Shown in pieces: positions 1 through 12,228 of a stretch of DNA of 64,000 bases (position 1 is its first letter; the number at the start of each line of letters is the position of its first letter). The position numbers and the translations under genes were made by a program. Below the pieces are notes generated by a model that was not told the origin of the DNA, did not search any database, and saw nothing but the letters and a program-made list of their open reading frames with translations. Where the stretch lies: positions 744,001 through 808,000 of the forward strand of contig JAGPNK010000012.1 in assembly GCA_020746835.1 (NCBI GenBank), read 5' to 3'. Source of the DNA: Stachybotrys elegans (Eukaryota > Ascomycota > Sordariomycetes > Hypocreales > Stachybotryaceae).

Positions 1-229
1 TACATCTGGCTGCGAGAAGATTTCCCAATTGTGGACCATCCGTGGCTGGCTGGCTGCCTATTCGTATTGTGGCATGAAATTGGCCTTGTCGTATCTAGAG
101 TCAACAAAATAAGGATGGACAGGAAGCTGTGGAAAGTCTCATAGTGCAATCCCAACTGGCACACGACTCCTGAACCAGTCAAAGCGCAACAACCCACAAC
201 CCTCTTACAGCAGCCGCCACCACGGAGAC

Positions 230-1428
230 TTAGCCAGACAGAATGTTGGCGCGTTCGGCAGCGGTACTATAAGCATGGTCAGTATCGTTGCCGCCTCTAC
301 GAACGACTTCACCGTAACTTACATTCCCATGACATAGCCGTGGCGAGCACGCTGCGGCATCTGGTACCACGAAGGGGCGCGCACCCAGTCCGCAGCACCC
401 ATGTTGCTGGTGTCGAAAGGAACGTATCCGAGGCCACGGCTGTAGTCGTCAATCCACAGATGCCACTTGCAAGTCAAAGGTTAGCTTCCGCCATCTCTCT
501 TGGGTTGATGCTCCTTCACTTACAACATTAGAGTACTGGTTGTCGGGGAACAGCAGAGGGCCCTCTCCCTTAGGAATGACGCCGTTTCCAATGCGGTTCT
601 TGGTGACGGTCCAGCAGTTGGTGCACAGGCTCGGGGCGGTGGCCTGCTCGATGAGCTCGTTGGGTCCGTTCTTGGAGATGCGGTAGTAGACTCCGCTCTG
701 GGGGTTGCGCCAGATGGTCACGTCCATGCCGGCGCCCGACAGGAACCTCTCGGCGGTGCTGAAGCTGACAAAGTCGCTGGTGTAGCTGCGCATGATGAAC
801 CAGCCCTGGCCCTTGAGGTTGCACGTCCAGGTGACCATGTACTGGCCCCTGGCCGGGTCCCATACAGCATCGGGAGCCCAGGTCATGCCGGCGTTGGAGG
901 GGGAGATTTGCGCCAGGCGCGGGCCCGACCACGTCCTCATGCCGTTGCGCGACTCCCAGATGACAATCGACTTGCTTCCGTTCTCGGTGTCGTAGTTTCC
1001 GCCGTTGCAGTACGTGCACAGGTCCGTGGCAATGAGCCAGACAATGTTGGGATCGCGGGCGGAACGGATCAGACTGGGGTCTCGCACGCCACGGGTGCCG
1101 ACGGTCGATCGAAGCTTGGGCTGGCCGCCGTTGGCCTGCACCCAGCCGGTGCCAGGGTTGTTGTTGCTGCTGACCTGGAAGTAGATCTGCTCGCCACCGT
1201 TGCCTTGGCCGACAAACTGTACAGCCTGTTAGCCGCATGCCCGACATTCGTCCATCTCCTGGACCGTGAGCTTCAACTGACGTGAACAAAGACGTAGTCT
1301 GTGTATCCCATGCCCGTCTGGCGCTCCTCGAGACCAAGCTCGAACTCGGTCGAGTTCATGCTAAGCGTCGGCGAGGCCATGACGCTGGCAAGAAGCAGGG
1401 CAATGCCCCCGAAAGCAAGTCTGACCAT
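230..1428 (-). CDS. secreted GH43-like glycoside hydrolase (arabinosidase-like)
   Basis: Predicted secreted glycosidase of the GH43-type five-bladed beta-propeller superfamily, acting on arabinose- or xylose-containing plant polymers. Four exons rebuild a 339-residue protein: 1428-1282, 1216-524, 465-323 and 266-230, all with GT-AG introns and consistent phase. A signal peptide (MVRLAFGGIALLLASVMA) leads into the mature chain. Family-like motifs are the early Y-x-F-V-H-F strand across the first intron, GTRGVRDPSLIRS near residue 95 with the Arg-Asp-Pro typical of the first blade, and WAPDAVWD in mid-protein. The last exon is only 37 bases and gives the tail ending NILSG. A TATA box lies about 95 bases upstream. 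Exact substrate is not deducible. Family is clear, subfamily is not. Confidence 0.85.
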
Positions 1429-1520
1429 GGTGAGCTTGTGGAAGACGATGCAGCCTAGCTTGATGGACTCAGCAGTGCTTCTCCAGCACCTTCATCCCAC
1501 GGCACGATGAGATAGTTGGC

Positions 1521-1528
1521 CTTTTATA
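1521..1528 (-). promoter_or_regulatory. TATA box of the GH43-like gene
   Basis: TATAAAAG on the minus strand, about 93 bases upstream of the start codon at 1428. Position and sequence fit a canonical fungal TATA element. Confidence 0.5.
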
Positions 1529-2471
1529 GTTGAATCTATAGTATGCTGGTATTAATGCGAATCTACCGCTCGTCTGTTTACATGGCTCGCCGGACCATGG
1601 TCGTGAAGTCGTGGAGTCCATCCGGACCCATGCGTACCAATGACACGCCATGCAACTTGCCCATGGCAAGACTCCGTTTCAGTGTTTCACCCTAGGCACC
1701 AGGTTTTGTTTGGAGGGAAATCCCACGGAGGAGGCTCACCCTTGTAACGCTGCTCTCCTAAATCGGGAAGGCGAGCAAAATAAGCAGCGATGCGACCCCG
1801 ATTGATTTGTGGAATAATGCAGCAGGAACACACACTCGCCTGCTTGAACCATGCATACATGCGGGATTCGCCATGTGACGTGTTTATCCGATCTAGAGCC
1901 AGAGATTGAGGTAGCGTTGGGAGGTAGATCATAGATCTTCATGTGAAGATTCTTAATATAATGGTATGCATATATGCTAATATGCACGCCACATTCTTCC
2001 AGTAGCCATGCCTCTTCTGTTGCTTCTGAGTATTCATACCAACAGCACCCGTCTACGCAACCTCTTCGTCTTCCACATTCATTCGCCTCCACCAGCCAAC
2101 TTGGCAGGGTTGGCGTGGGGAAAGGCAGGATTGGTGGACCGAGATAGCCCGCCATCTTGGGCTGCCAAGCGCGCTACCATTGGCGTCGGCGTCGGCGTCT
2201 TGAACATTTCGACTGGGCCCAAGATGCTGGTAAATGCACTGCATCTAGCCGGGGCGGGAATACTTGTCCCAGCGGGCAAAAGAGTGTCGTGGTTGGAAGG
2301 TGGTGCGCTGATATGGAGGGATTGTGAGACAGATGCGTAGTCCAGCCAGTCGAATAGCCGGTCATCTCATGATGGTATAGTGAGAACACCAATAGCCATA
2401 TGATAGTCAGAAAGAATGCTGTATCAGGAAGGTATGAGCTGGGTAAATGCCATTACAGCCGATTCATATCT

Positions 2472-2577
2472 AACCAATTGCCATCTATTGATCTGATATC
2501 GTCTTTATCGTCAGAGGGGGCCTCCTCGAAGTCGCTGGTCTGTATCCCATTGGGGCACACGAACGGGAAATCCCACA
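2472..2577 (+). repeat. dispersed repeat, copy 1
   Basis: A 106-base segment that reappears at 40980-41085 with about four mismatches (near 96 percent identity by eye), same strand. A shorter diverged copy lies at 22753-22808. The core contains TGATCTGATATCGTC and ends in GGGAAATCCCACA. No terminal inverted repeat or coding capacity is evident, so its class is unknown. Confidence 0.8.
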
Positions 2578-4637
2578 TAACCGATTCACATGCTGGCCAA
2601 CTGCCACCATGATAGATCTGTCCACGATTAACTGCATGCAGGCCCTGAGGAGTGGAGAGAGGAGCATCCACAAAGACTTTCCAACGTGACTAACTGATGG
2701 CATAGACTTGTCACCATGTCTGCTTTCCGAATGGGCAATGACGACAACTGCTTGGGCTAGTCACTATTAGTGGTGGCTTCGCAAGCCAAAGATTCGGGGA
2801 GACGACCAAGAGTTGGAACAAAAGAATAGTCGAAAGGGCACAAGAAAGGGACCGGATCAAATAAGATTGCTACTCATAGTGGTAATCTTGGGGGCTCGAT
2901 TTACGCGAAGGAGGGCTATACGCATAGTCGAACCAGCCTTGCTGTGCTCATTTGCGAAAGCCTCAGAACCAGCAAAGCCTGAGTCATTGCGAGTTGGCTG
3001 AGGAATGCCTTCACGGTCAGTATTTGACTCCAAAATGACACTGTGGGCTGTGGTGACGTGAGGAGTCCACGATGAGCGTGATCGACATAAGTTGGCCTAG
3101 GGGCCGGTGGAAATTATGGGCTGGTGAGCTTATAAATGATTATTCATTGACGGTAGACATCCGCCTTGTTAGGGTGATTTGACTGGCATGCTACGGCAGT
3201 TCCGCCTCCACAGGAGGACACGGCACCGGCAAAAGGGGTTATGACGGCAGACGGATTTAGGTCAGGCGCAGGCCCTCGACGATCGGCTGTTTTTCTTTCT
3301 TTCTTTCCTTCTCTCCTTTACTGCTCGATTGATGGGAGCTACATTCGATTGGGAATCGTTCTTACAGCTAATCGCGGAAAGGCAACGTGGCAGGGTTTGA
3401 AAGCGGTGGCGTGCCTCCCAAATTCAGCGATTGGTCGCTACCAGTCCTTGTTCCCCAATAGTTTGACTGGGAACTTGGCAACCTTTCCATGATTCGACTG
3501 GCTGGCAGGTCATGGTTCGTGGCACACAGGACTAACCACAAGCAGTTGTAGATGCGAGTCAAGAAGTCTCCTTCTGGCCTTTGCGAAGAAAACTCTTTTT
3601 TTGTGCCTCGTTGCTGAGCGAGGAGGATCTGTCAAACCCCCTTGATTAACCGGCTGCCACGATCCATTGTCTAACCTGACGTGCCAAGCCCAGATCGATC
3701 GTCTGGCATCTCGCGAGAAGGTCCGGCCACCAAGGCCATCGCGGACACCGTCATAACCCCTGGTGGATTAGGGGCTGCGCGCTACTGGTGAATCCCGGAG
3801 AAGCGGCAGGGACAAGAGTCATGATGTGCATAGCTCGCGTCTGCCGGGGTCTCGGGGTTTACCATCCCACACGTGGCCGTGGGAACCAAGGGCACACTAG
3901 CCAGGCGAGGCTTTTCCTCGCAGGGTGTCCTCTTCGTTATCGGACAAAACGCCGTGTGAAAGGAATGTAAGAGTGACAAAGGTCTATCGTGGAGATGGAT
4001 GTCACAGTCATTTCCTGGCAGTACAAAGGGGAAAACCAAGGCACAGACACGCTCGGTTGAACGGAAATAGAGTATGCTGGTCCGACCGTGCTCTTGGTAA
4101 CTAACCACTCTGGCCAAGAAACAGTGATCGACGTCAAATCGTAGGGGTCATCCCAACCCAACACATGGCATTCACTAATGACGGCATACGCCCCCTGCTA
4201 CCCCAAGGAACGACTACTCCGTGAACTGGCAGTGTCTGAAGCACGACCAGTCTCTGCCAAGCCGCCACGTCCAGCGCAAAACTTACTCGACATCATGCCG
4301 TGGCGTAGCGGGATTTCGAGTCCACGGCGCTATTGGACCTCTAGCTTGTCCGCCAGCGCCTGCGCTAGTCATTGCCGAGACGGAGTCAGATCGCCAGACG
4401 GCATGCGTAGCAAGCCAAATGCCGCAATCAGTCAGTGGAGGAGCTCTTCTGGCACCTGTCAGAATGGTCCGCTCAGCCGGAGTCGGGTTCCCTGTCGAGA
4501 TGCTGTAGATAGATATATTGAGACAGGGCATCCCCCCTCCCCCGTCCGTCCGTTCCCCCCCTTCCCCTCCGGATTTGTCCAGGTTGGAGCAGCTGCTTGA
4601 ACCCTTTCACCAGACGGGCTGTCTTACATCGAGGACC

Positions 4638-6137
4638 ATGGCATTCTCCCCTGCTCTCGCCAGCCTACCCACCTGTGCAGTACGTTGCTGCGACACGTTC
4701 CCCCTCTCTGTCGATGGAGAATGCTGACCTCGAGCGCAGCTGACGTGCCTCATCGGCGCGATTGGGCATTCCGAATGTATGCCTACGAACCAGACGTGCA
4801 TATGCGCCGATACAGCCATGCAGGCCGAAGCAACAGCATGCATCACATCAGCATGTACCGTCAGAGAGGCCTTGTGTCAGTACTCGCCATGCAGCACCCC
4901 CGAGCGTCAAGTCCTTCCTTTCGGCTGACCATGTCACCAGTCACCAAGAACGTTACCATGGCCAACTGCGGCGCCCCCATACGCGATTCCTCACATGAAT
5001 ACGTCATCACGACAAACATCCTCGGCGTGCTCATCGGAGTCTTCGTCGCCCAGCGCCTCGCATTCAAACTATACTACAAGCTCGGTTTCGCCATAGACGA
5101 CTGGCTCCTTCTCACCACCGTGCTGCTTTTCACGACGCCTAGTCTCGTCATCAACGTCCACGGGCTGGTAGCACACGGCATGGGCCGTGATATTTGGAAC
5201 GTGCCATTCGACGACATTACAGAGTTCCTCCATTTCTTCCAGGCAATGGCAATCCTGTACTTTGCTCAAATTGCCATGATCAAGCTCGTCGTTCTCTTTT
5301 TCCTGCTGCGCGTCTTCCCCTCGCCCGGCGTTCGGAAGCTGCTGTGGGGGACAGTCGTCTTCAACGTCTTGCTTGGAGTCATCTTCGTCCTGGTTGCCAT
5401 GTTCCAGTGCCTGCCTATGGGCTATTTCGGGACCAGATGGGATCATGAGCACGAAGGCCGATGCCTTAACATCAACGCCATCACGTGGAGCAATGCGATA
5501 ATCAGCATCGCCGTCGACATATGGACGCTGGCAATTCCCTTGTATCAAGTACGGACTTTGAAGCTGAGTCTGAAGAAGAAGATTGGTGTTGGAATGATGT
5601 TTACCGTTGGCATGTGGTATGTTCCCCTGCACCCTTGTTACGTGCCGGCATTGAAGGGGCAGCTGACTCTCAACTCCAATCTCTAGTTTCACCATCATGA
5701 GCATCCTACGGCTCCGGGTTCTCGTCTCCTTTGGGAGCAACACCAATGTGACCTGGCACTTCATCGACGTCTGCTTGTGGTCCACATTGGAAATTGCCAT
5801 GGGCGTCATCTGCGCCTGCATGCCGTCCTTTCGCATGCTTCTCATAAAGTTCTGGCCCAGTATATTCTCTGGAGACTCATACGCAAGCCGGCCAGCTGGA
5901 AGCCAGTATGGCTATGGCTATGGCCGCAGTGCTACTTCCAGCAAGGTCAGACGCAAGGGCACCACAATATCGACAGTTACTGTGGGAGGCGCCACCGATG
6001 ATTCGCAAAAGAAATCACCCTCGATGAACGGAGGGGTTTTCTGTTCTCGCACTTACGATGTTGAGTATGAAGAGGAGGAGCTTGAGTTGGTACCCCCAAA
6101 ACAAGCATACTTGGATGGCCCACGCCTAGATCAATAA
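4638..6137 (+). CDS. CFEM-domain Pth11-like seven-transmembrane receptor
   Basis: Integral plasma-membrane receptor-like protein of the fungal Pth11 class. Exons 4638-4679, 4740-4875, 4941-5616 and 5687-6137 give 434 residues. Residues about 10-75 carry the CFEM pattern: Cys in PTCALTC, SEC, TCIC, TAC, SAC, and an eighth Cys in MANC that lies 15 residues after the seventh only when the second intron is removed, which confirms the splice. The rest is the rhodopsin-like fungal domain: seven hydrophobic segments, a conserved W-x-S-T-x-E-I helix and an acidic, low-complexity cytoplasmic tail. No convincing signal peptide is seen before the CFEM domain, so an extra upstream exon may exist. Members of this class act in surface or host sensing; the ligand here is unknown. 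Confidence 0.85.
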
Positions 6138-6406
6138 GGTGAAACACAAATTCAGAAATAATTGCGGCAATGATCCATAGACTATATTATAATTGTAATC
6201 TTATGACAAGTCAAGTTGCCCCTTGGCTCGGAGGTTTGACTCCAAAAGGCTCTTCCTGACTCACCTATGTAGCCCAGAAGTGATGACATGTACGCAAACT
6301 ACTGTATACTTGACAACTAACAGCGCCAGAAATGAGAGGTGTATTCAGATCCGTGGACCTGGAAGCACTCAACCAAGAATCAGCCGAACCCTATGAATCC
6401 ACTGCC

Positions 6407-9400
6407 TTATATCGAACCGCTGTTTGAACGATACGTCTCCGAGGACTCAAAGTCCTCTATCACACTCCGCGACTGAACGAAGCCGTCGTCCACACTAACT
6501 ACAGGCGTGTTGAGCCCAAACCCTTCTGGTCCTCCCACCTTCAGTCCCTGCTCCGTCTTCCACAAGGGGTGGGCTGGAAGAGCAATGACACTGACGCGCA
6601 GGCCATATCGCAAGTCTTGTGAACCGATGGCTTCACCGTCCTGACCCAGGATCGAGATAAGATCAGGAACCGTACAGACAAGCTTTTGAGATTGTTCCGA
6701 GCCGTTGGAGTCGCTTAGAGCGGCATATAGATATTCGTTCTGGAAGGGGATGACCATGTGCTGGCCATCTTGGTCATGGCCAGTCTCTTGGCTTTGCTCG
6801 TCATTGGAAGGCCCGATAATCACTGCGCCCATGGTGTAACCTCCGCCTACATATCGACGGACATCTATAATTTTGCCAGCAAACAGGAGCTTGCCTGAAC
6901 ACACTCTGAACTGAATCGCTTGTCAGTGGCCGTGGCGATTCCCCAAATCATTCAATCGTCACTTACAATTGCATCAATGTAACTTTCTTTGCGTCTTCGG
7001 GCCTGATGGATTGCTCTTCCTAGATACCAAGCCAAGGATAGCGTATTTGGTATACCATGGGATTTGATGACGGCTCCCGGCAGTGGCTTGGAACAAACGG
7101 CGCACCCAAGCCCAAGTTCGACGGCCGTGGTTCGGAGCAGCGTTTCAAGTCGCTGGGGCGTATCGGCTTGCTGAATTGAAAGTTTCTGAGTTACCATTGC
7201 CTGTGGAATACGGGTCTGGTACTTACCATTACAACAGACGTATTGTTTCGTGCGTCGGACAAGACACAGGGAGTCAGAGGGTAGCCGTACACACTGAAGA
7301 TAGCTAGTAGGAGAATATGAGCACAGCCTGCACATGGATAGGCTTGTTGATATTTATCGACTTACCATGATACATGGTAGGATAGGCTCTTCCCATCGCA
7401 TCGCCATCTACAACTGGGATGTCGAAGTGAGCTCCGGTGGGAAAACTGCTCATGCCATTACCGCCACCGCTGCCAGTTGCATGAGCACCACTGTTGTCCA
7501 AGAGGGTTGTGAAGGAGAACTTACATCTCATCGATGAATAATGCATCAAACTTGTTACAGCCCGCGATCTTCCCGATCGCCGCAATACCGCCGGTAATCT
7601 CATTTCCACCAGCGATTCGCTCGTTGATGACACTGGGACTACCGTACCAAGAACCAAAACAAAGCATGTCTGTGTCTTTCAAAGACTTTGGCGAGATGAT
7701 CCGCATCTTGCCTCTGTCATGGGTCCGTAGGCTGTGTAAGCTCTTGAGGTATTCGTGATGAGTAGGACCACCTCCCCCGGTCCCTAGAACGCCGCACCCG
7801 GTTGATATCAATTCAAGATCGACCTCTGACACGTACCAGACGCCTTCCCGGACATCAGGCCTGTACTGGGCCAGGTCAATAGCCGCAGACGGCTTCGTAG
7901 TAGGCTTGAGGGCATCTGCGATATTTGTCTTTTCCCCTTCATTCTCCACGGATTCCTCGTCTTCCAGGTTTGGGGAGATGGAAGACTGAACGACTGATAA
8001 GTCCGATGGGATCTCGAGCTTGCCCACTGCACGGATCTGGATTCGTATTGCGGCATTGTTGGTATATTGGAGGGGCATCTTGTTCACTTCGACAATCTCC
8101 ACGCTATCTCTCGAAGCTCCCTTCTTGACTGCGAGGTCAATGGCTCTTTGACGAGCGGCTTCCACAACCTCACTCTCTTGTCGGCCTGCCATTACTTCGA
8201 CGACATCAATGTCTCCCGACACTTTGCCAATGGCCGCGCCCACAGCATTGGCAGCACCTGGGTGAATGGGAACAATGCACTTCTCCACATTGTACAGGTC
8301 GTCAACAACTAGCAGCGAACCGCCGCCGCATAGAATCAGATGAACAGGGGCGGATGAGACTTTCATCTGCTCTACCACCGTTTCTAGCATCCTCTTGATT
8401 TCTTTGCGAGAGGCTTGCACCACGTTTGGCGGCAAGTCTTGAACGAGTGCTGCATCTCCGAGCTGTGCCTTTCCTGCCGCTACAACGATGTCGGTGGTGG
8501 TCAGAGTGCTCCCGCCAAATACCCTTGCCTGCTGGTTAAGCAAGTGGCCGACGGAGGCTGGACCGATGCTGACGGAGCCATTGGAATCATCAAGCAGGAC
8601 TTTGCTGCCACCGCCTAGGCCGATGGAGACTACCTCTGGCATAGAGAATGCAGTACGCACGCCTCCGAGTTCCACAAATCCAGGAGCCTGCCGTGGAAAC
8701 CCAGAGGGCAGTAGAGCGCAGACATCTGTAGTAGTGCCTCCAATATCGACGACCAGGATCTGCGGCTCCGTTGATGCGTCCTCCTTCTTTACCTCAGCCC
8801 CAATCCCGATTTGGTCCAGACCAGCAAGGAAAGCGGCGCCCGTCATACTGTTCGTAGGGCCACTGGCAAATGTCTTGATGGGATACTCGGCAGCAACATC
8901 AGCCTCAATAAGGGTGCCGTCGTTTTGAGACAAGTAAAGAGGGCAGGTTAAGTGAAGACGGAACATGGCTCTTCTAAACCCCTTGATGACCTTGGCGGCG
9001 GTTCTCAAAATCGCAGCATTGAGAATGGTTGCGTTTTCTCTTTCCAGAAGACCCGTCGGGCCAATATCGTGAGAGCAAACAATCCTCAGCTCGGGCACCT
9101 CTTGGAGCATGAGCTGCTTGCACCGTTCCTCGTGGAGGCCCTCGTGATCCAACGGAGAAAAGACGCCAACCAGGGCGACAGCCGTCACGCCCGACGAGTG
9201 GATTTCCCTCGCTGCCGCTTTGATCTGCACAGGGTCCAACGGCGCAATCTCTCGGCCATCAATCTCGAAGCCTCCGTCGAGGTACGTGGCGCCACCGTCA
9301 AGAATGCCGCGGAGTCCGCTGGGAAAGTCGGAGAAGGGAGGAATCTGCCGTGTAAAGGCGCCGCAAAGCCGGACAACGGCTACGCGGTCCAGACGCCTGG

Positions 9401-9656
9401 CATCAGCCTCGACCAGCGCATTGATGAAGTGCGTTGTGCCAATCGTGACGCTCAGAACACGATTCTGGTCGACGGCGGATTTGTCGAGAACAGCCCTGAT
9501 GGATGCTTCAATGCCACTTGTGATATCCTCAGTTGTTGAGGCTTTGTGAGATGCCAAAACGCCGCGGCCTGGAGAGTCGGCAGCCTTGATATCTAGAATG
9601 GCGCCGTCGGTGTTGGTTCCGCCGACATCAACGCCGATGCGGAATAATGAGTTCAT
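6407..9656 (-). CDS. hydantoinase/oxoprolinase-DUF917 (S-Me-THD) fusion protein
   Basis: Large probably cytosolic protein of 1013 residues from five exons: 9656-7525, 7490-7366, 7303-7227, 7170-6967, 6910-6407. Residues about 1-185 are the hydantoinase A N-terminal ATPase-like fold (RIGVDVGGTNTDGAI); about 205-490 is the hydantoinase A domain (VVDIGGTTTDV, SIGLGGGSK). The C-terminal third is the DUF917/S-methyl-thiohydantoin desulfurase domain (GCGVLGTGGGG, PVVDGDAMGRA, IPNTLSLAW, LRYGLRVSV). The family couples ATP hydrolysis to opening of hydantoin or oxoproline-type rings. The start at 9656 is chosen because the conserved domain begins directly after it, although the frame is open further upstream. 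It is divergent from the NCS1 permease, suggesting an uptake-plus-hydrolysis pair. Exact substrate is inferred only. Confidence 0.9.
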
Positions 9657-10125
9657 TTTCCCTCGGTGCTTTGTGATAGGGAAGTGAAGAGAAGTCAAGA
9701 ACTCAACAGAAATGCGGTTTGATGGCTGTGTATAACTGCCTCTTAGCATAGATGGAAAAGCAACTGGGGTGCCCTCGCATCGGACAACTCGACTCCGGAG
9801 CCTTCTCGGCCACAGCAGCATCCACAGAGCCCAGACCTTGGCGAATCACAAATGGGAATGCAGGGTCATGGCCCTCGGCCAACTTCCAGTCGTTCCAGTT
9901 GGTCGATCAAGGTGCGGGGGCATGTCCTATCATCATACCATGTTAGCGAAGCTCCGGAATCCGGCATTTGAGATGAAGCGATAAGGACATTGGGTTCTCG
10001 CCTGTTCTTAAGAGGGCGCGCTAGCTGCAATCAACTTGACCTGCTGTGCCTTGTCTCTATCCTCACCTTCACCATCAATAGATAGCCTGGCAACACGCTA
10101 CCAGATTCCATCTGTAGCGTTCGAG
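9657..10125. promoter_or_regulatory. shared divergent promoter with GATA-type sites
   Basis: The 469 bases between the two divergent start codons contain four HGATAR matches: TGATAG at 9674, its complement at 9927, CGATAA at 9979 and AGATAG at 10080. Such sites bind AreA/NIT2-type GATA activators in nitrogen control. Co-regulation of the hydantoinase and the permease is an inference from this density and from the shared region. Confidence 0.5.
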
Positions 10126-12228
10126 ATGGCTCTCTCCTCATTTCTCCAAAAAATTGAGCTTCCCCATGGATTGGAAGGAATCGTTGGTCGCAAAAAATCC
10201 GAAATGTTCAAGCACCGCGCAGCTAACATGTTCCTATTCTTCTTACTCCAACACAGAACGAAGATCTCCGGCCTGTTGAAGCCGGTCGAAGAACTTGGAC
10301 CTGGTTCACATTCCACAATTACTGTAAGCAGCCGGTTGTGGTTAATCTCCTCATTGCAGCCGTGGCTGACGCATTCCCAGGGCTTCTGATCAACTGCAAT
10401 ATTGCTACATTTTTGACCGGTAGCGCTCTGATACCGTTGGGTCTCAACTGGTGGCAGGCAATCATAGGTAAGCAGTACATGGCTGGAGAATATTCCCGTA
10501 GAGCATGTTGCTGAGATGCCACTATCCTGACGTCTAGCCATTACCATTGGCAACATCATTGCCACCGCCGCACTCATTATCAGCTCCCTTCCAGGCGCGT
10601 ATTACAACAGTAAGCAACTCCCCTTTTTCAAGCAACCAACGCGTCCCGATTATCATCCGTCGCTCATCACCAATTTCTGCTCTACGTAGTCGGTTTTGCC
10701 ATCTTTAGTCGAGTCAATTGGGGCATCTGGGGATCTCAATTCGCCGTATGGAATCGAATATTCTTGGCCTTTGGTAACTAAATCCATCCTCTATCGCAAG
10801 ACTTACGCTAATCTGCCCTCAACAGTGTGGTCCGTATATGCATCCTTTACATCTGGTACCGTTTGGGCATTCCGCACCTAGCTAACCCTGTGCTATTAGG
10901 TATGGCTTCCAAGCCTGGGTTGGCGGTGAATGCTTCTACCTCATCCTTCTGTCGTGGGATCCCAGATATGGCCAACGCATTCCGAACACAATTCCCGCAG
11001 AAACAGGAATGACATCGGCACAGTTCATCGCCTACGTTATCTTCAGCATAATCAGCCTGCCAGTGTTGTGGATCAGGCCACACCGCATCGAAAAGTTCTT
11101 CTATGTGGCGAGCTCCGTCACGCTCGTCTTCTTCGTTGTCTTGTTGATATGGGCTCTGGCCACCATGGGCCCATCCGGGTTTGGCGACACCCTCGACTCG
11201 GATACCCGGATACCTCTTACTGGCGGACCGAATAGTGCGGCTTGGCTCATGGTGTACGGAATCATGTCGACGGTGGGCTCTATCGCCGCCGGCATCATGA
11301 ACCAGAACGACTATGCCCGTCTTTCGAGGCGGCCAGCCGATGCCATCTGGGGCCAGATGTTTGCCTTTCCAATCTACAGCATATTCGCTTCTGTTGTCGG
11401 CATTCTGGTCACAGCAGCCACGCAAAAGCGTTTGGGCGGAGAAGCTGTCTGGAACCCGCCTACTCTTCTCGCTGCCCTTTTTGAGAAGGACCCAAGCTCT
11501 GGGACACGAGCGGCTGTCTTCTTTGCCGGCCTCGCGCTGGTAGTTTCGCAGATTGGAAGCAACCTACCAGGGAATGCGCTCGCTGGTGGCATCGACCTCG
11601 CAGCTGTGTTCCCAAGGTATATCAACATTCGCCGGGGCGCGTACATCGTCGCCCTCCTGAGCCCGATTGTCAACCCTTGGCGATTGGTCTCAACGGCGAC
11701 GACATTCCTCACAGTTCTCTCCGGCTATGGTGTTTTCTTGGCGCCCATGACGGGTATTATGGCCTCGAGCTACCACTTGGTCAACAAGCAGAAGCTCAAT
11801 GTCGACGACTTGTACCGCACAAATTCCGGTAGCATATACTGGTATGCCGGTGGTTGGAACTGGCGCGCGCCAGTTGCGGTACGTACACTAAACATGGGCT
11901 CCGATTCATTCTGACTTTTTTATAGTGGCTTGCTGGTGTACTGCCCTGTATCCCCGGATTCGTGGCAGCTATAGACGTGACCATATCTATGCCGGATGGT
12001 GCTACCGAGTTATACTACCTCAACTATCTCTTTGGATTTGTGACCAGCGGAGTGCTGTATTATCTCCTACACCTCATCTTTCCTGATGCCAAGGTTCATG
12101 AGTTTGTACAGACAGCAGCCAACCCAAAAGAGCTTCAGAGGTCATACAGAGAAATTTGGGAGGCCGCGGTTGCTCGAGAAGTAGATTCGGTCGGCGAAGA
12201 GTCGCTGCGCACTCCTCTATCCAAGTAG
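10126..12228 (+). CDS. NCS1 family nucleobase/allantoin/hydantoin-type permease
   Basis: Plasma-membrane symporter of the nucleobase:cation symporter-1 family, 550 residues with about 12 membrane helices. Exons: 10126-10182, 10257-10323, 10381-10467, 10538-10609, 10690-10773, 10826-10829, 10900-11878, 11926-12228. Motifs typical of fungal members are the RPVEAGRRTW entry segment, NYWLLINCNIATFLTGS, LGLNWWQAII, WNRIF, VWYGFQAWVGGE, and QNDYARLSRRP before the later helices. The four-base exon at 10826-10829 is required to keep VWYGF in frame. The first intron has an unusual GTTGGT donor. Many small introns lie in the first third and none in the long seventh exon. Substrate is not resolved: uracil, allantoin and hydantoin carriers share this fold. 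Position opposite a hydantoinase favours a hydantoin-like ligand. Confidence 0.85.

Larger units (their letters stand above)
1429..4637. other. 3.2 kb stretch without a supported gene
   Basis: All open frames here are short, lack splice-consistent extension and match no family I recognise. The stretch holds the GH43 promoter at its left end, one copy of a dispersed repeat at 2472-2577, and the presumed promoter of the CFEM-Pth11 gene at its right end. A pyrimidine-rich run lies around 4530-4570. I see nothing else that I can support. Confidence 0.6.

Noticed and set aside
10324..10467. Apparent frameshift in the NCS1 permease
   Set aside because: A normal 57-base intron (10324-10380) restores NYWLLINCNIATF; no frameshift is needed.
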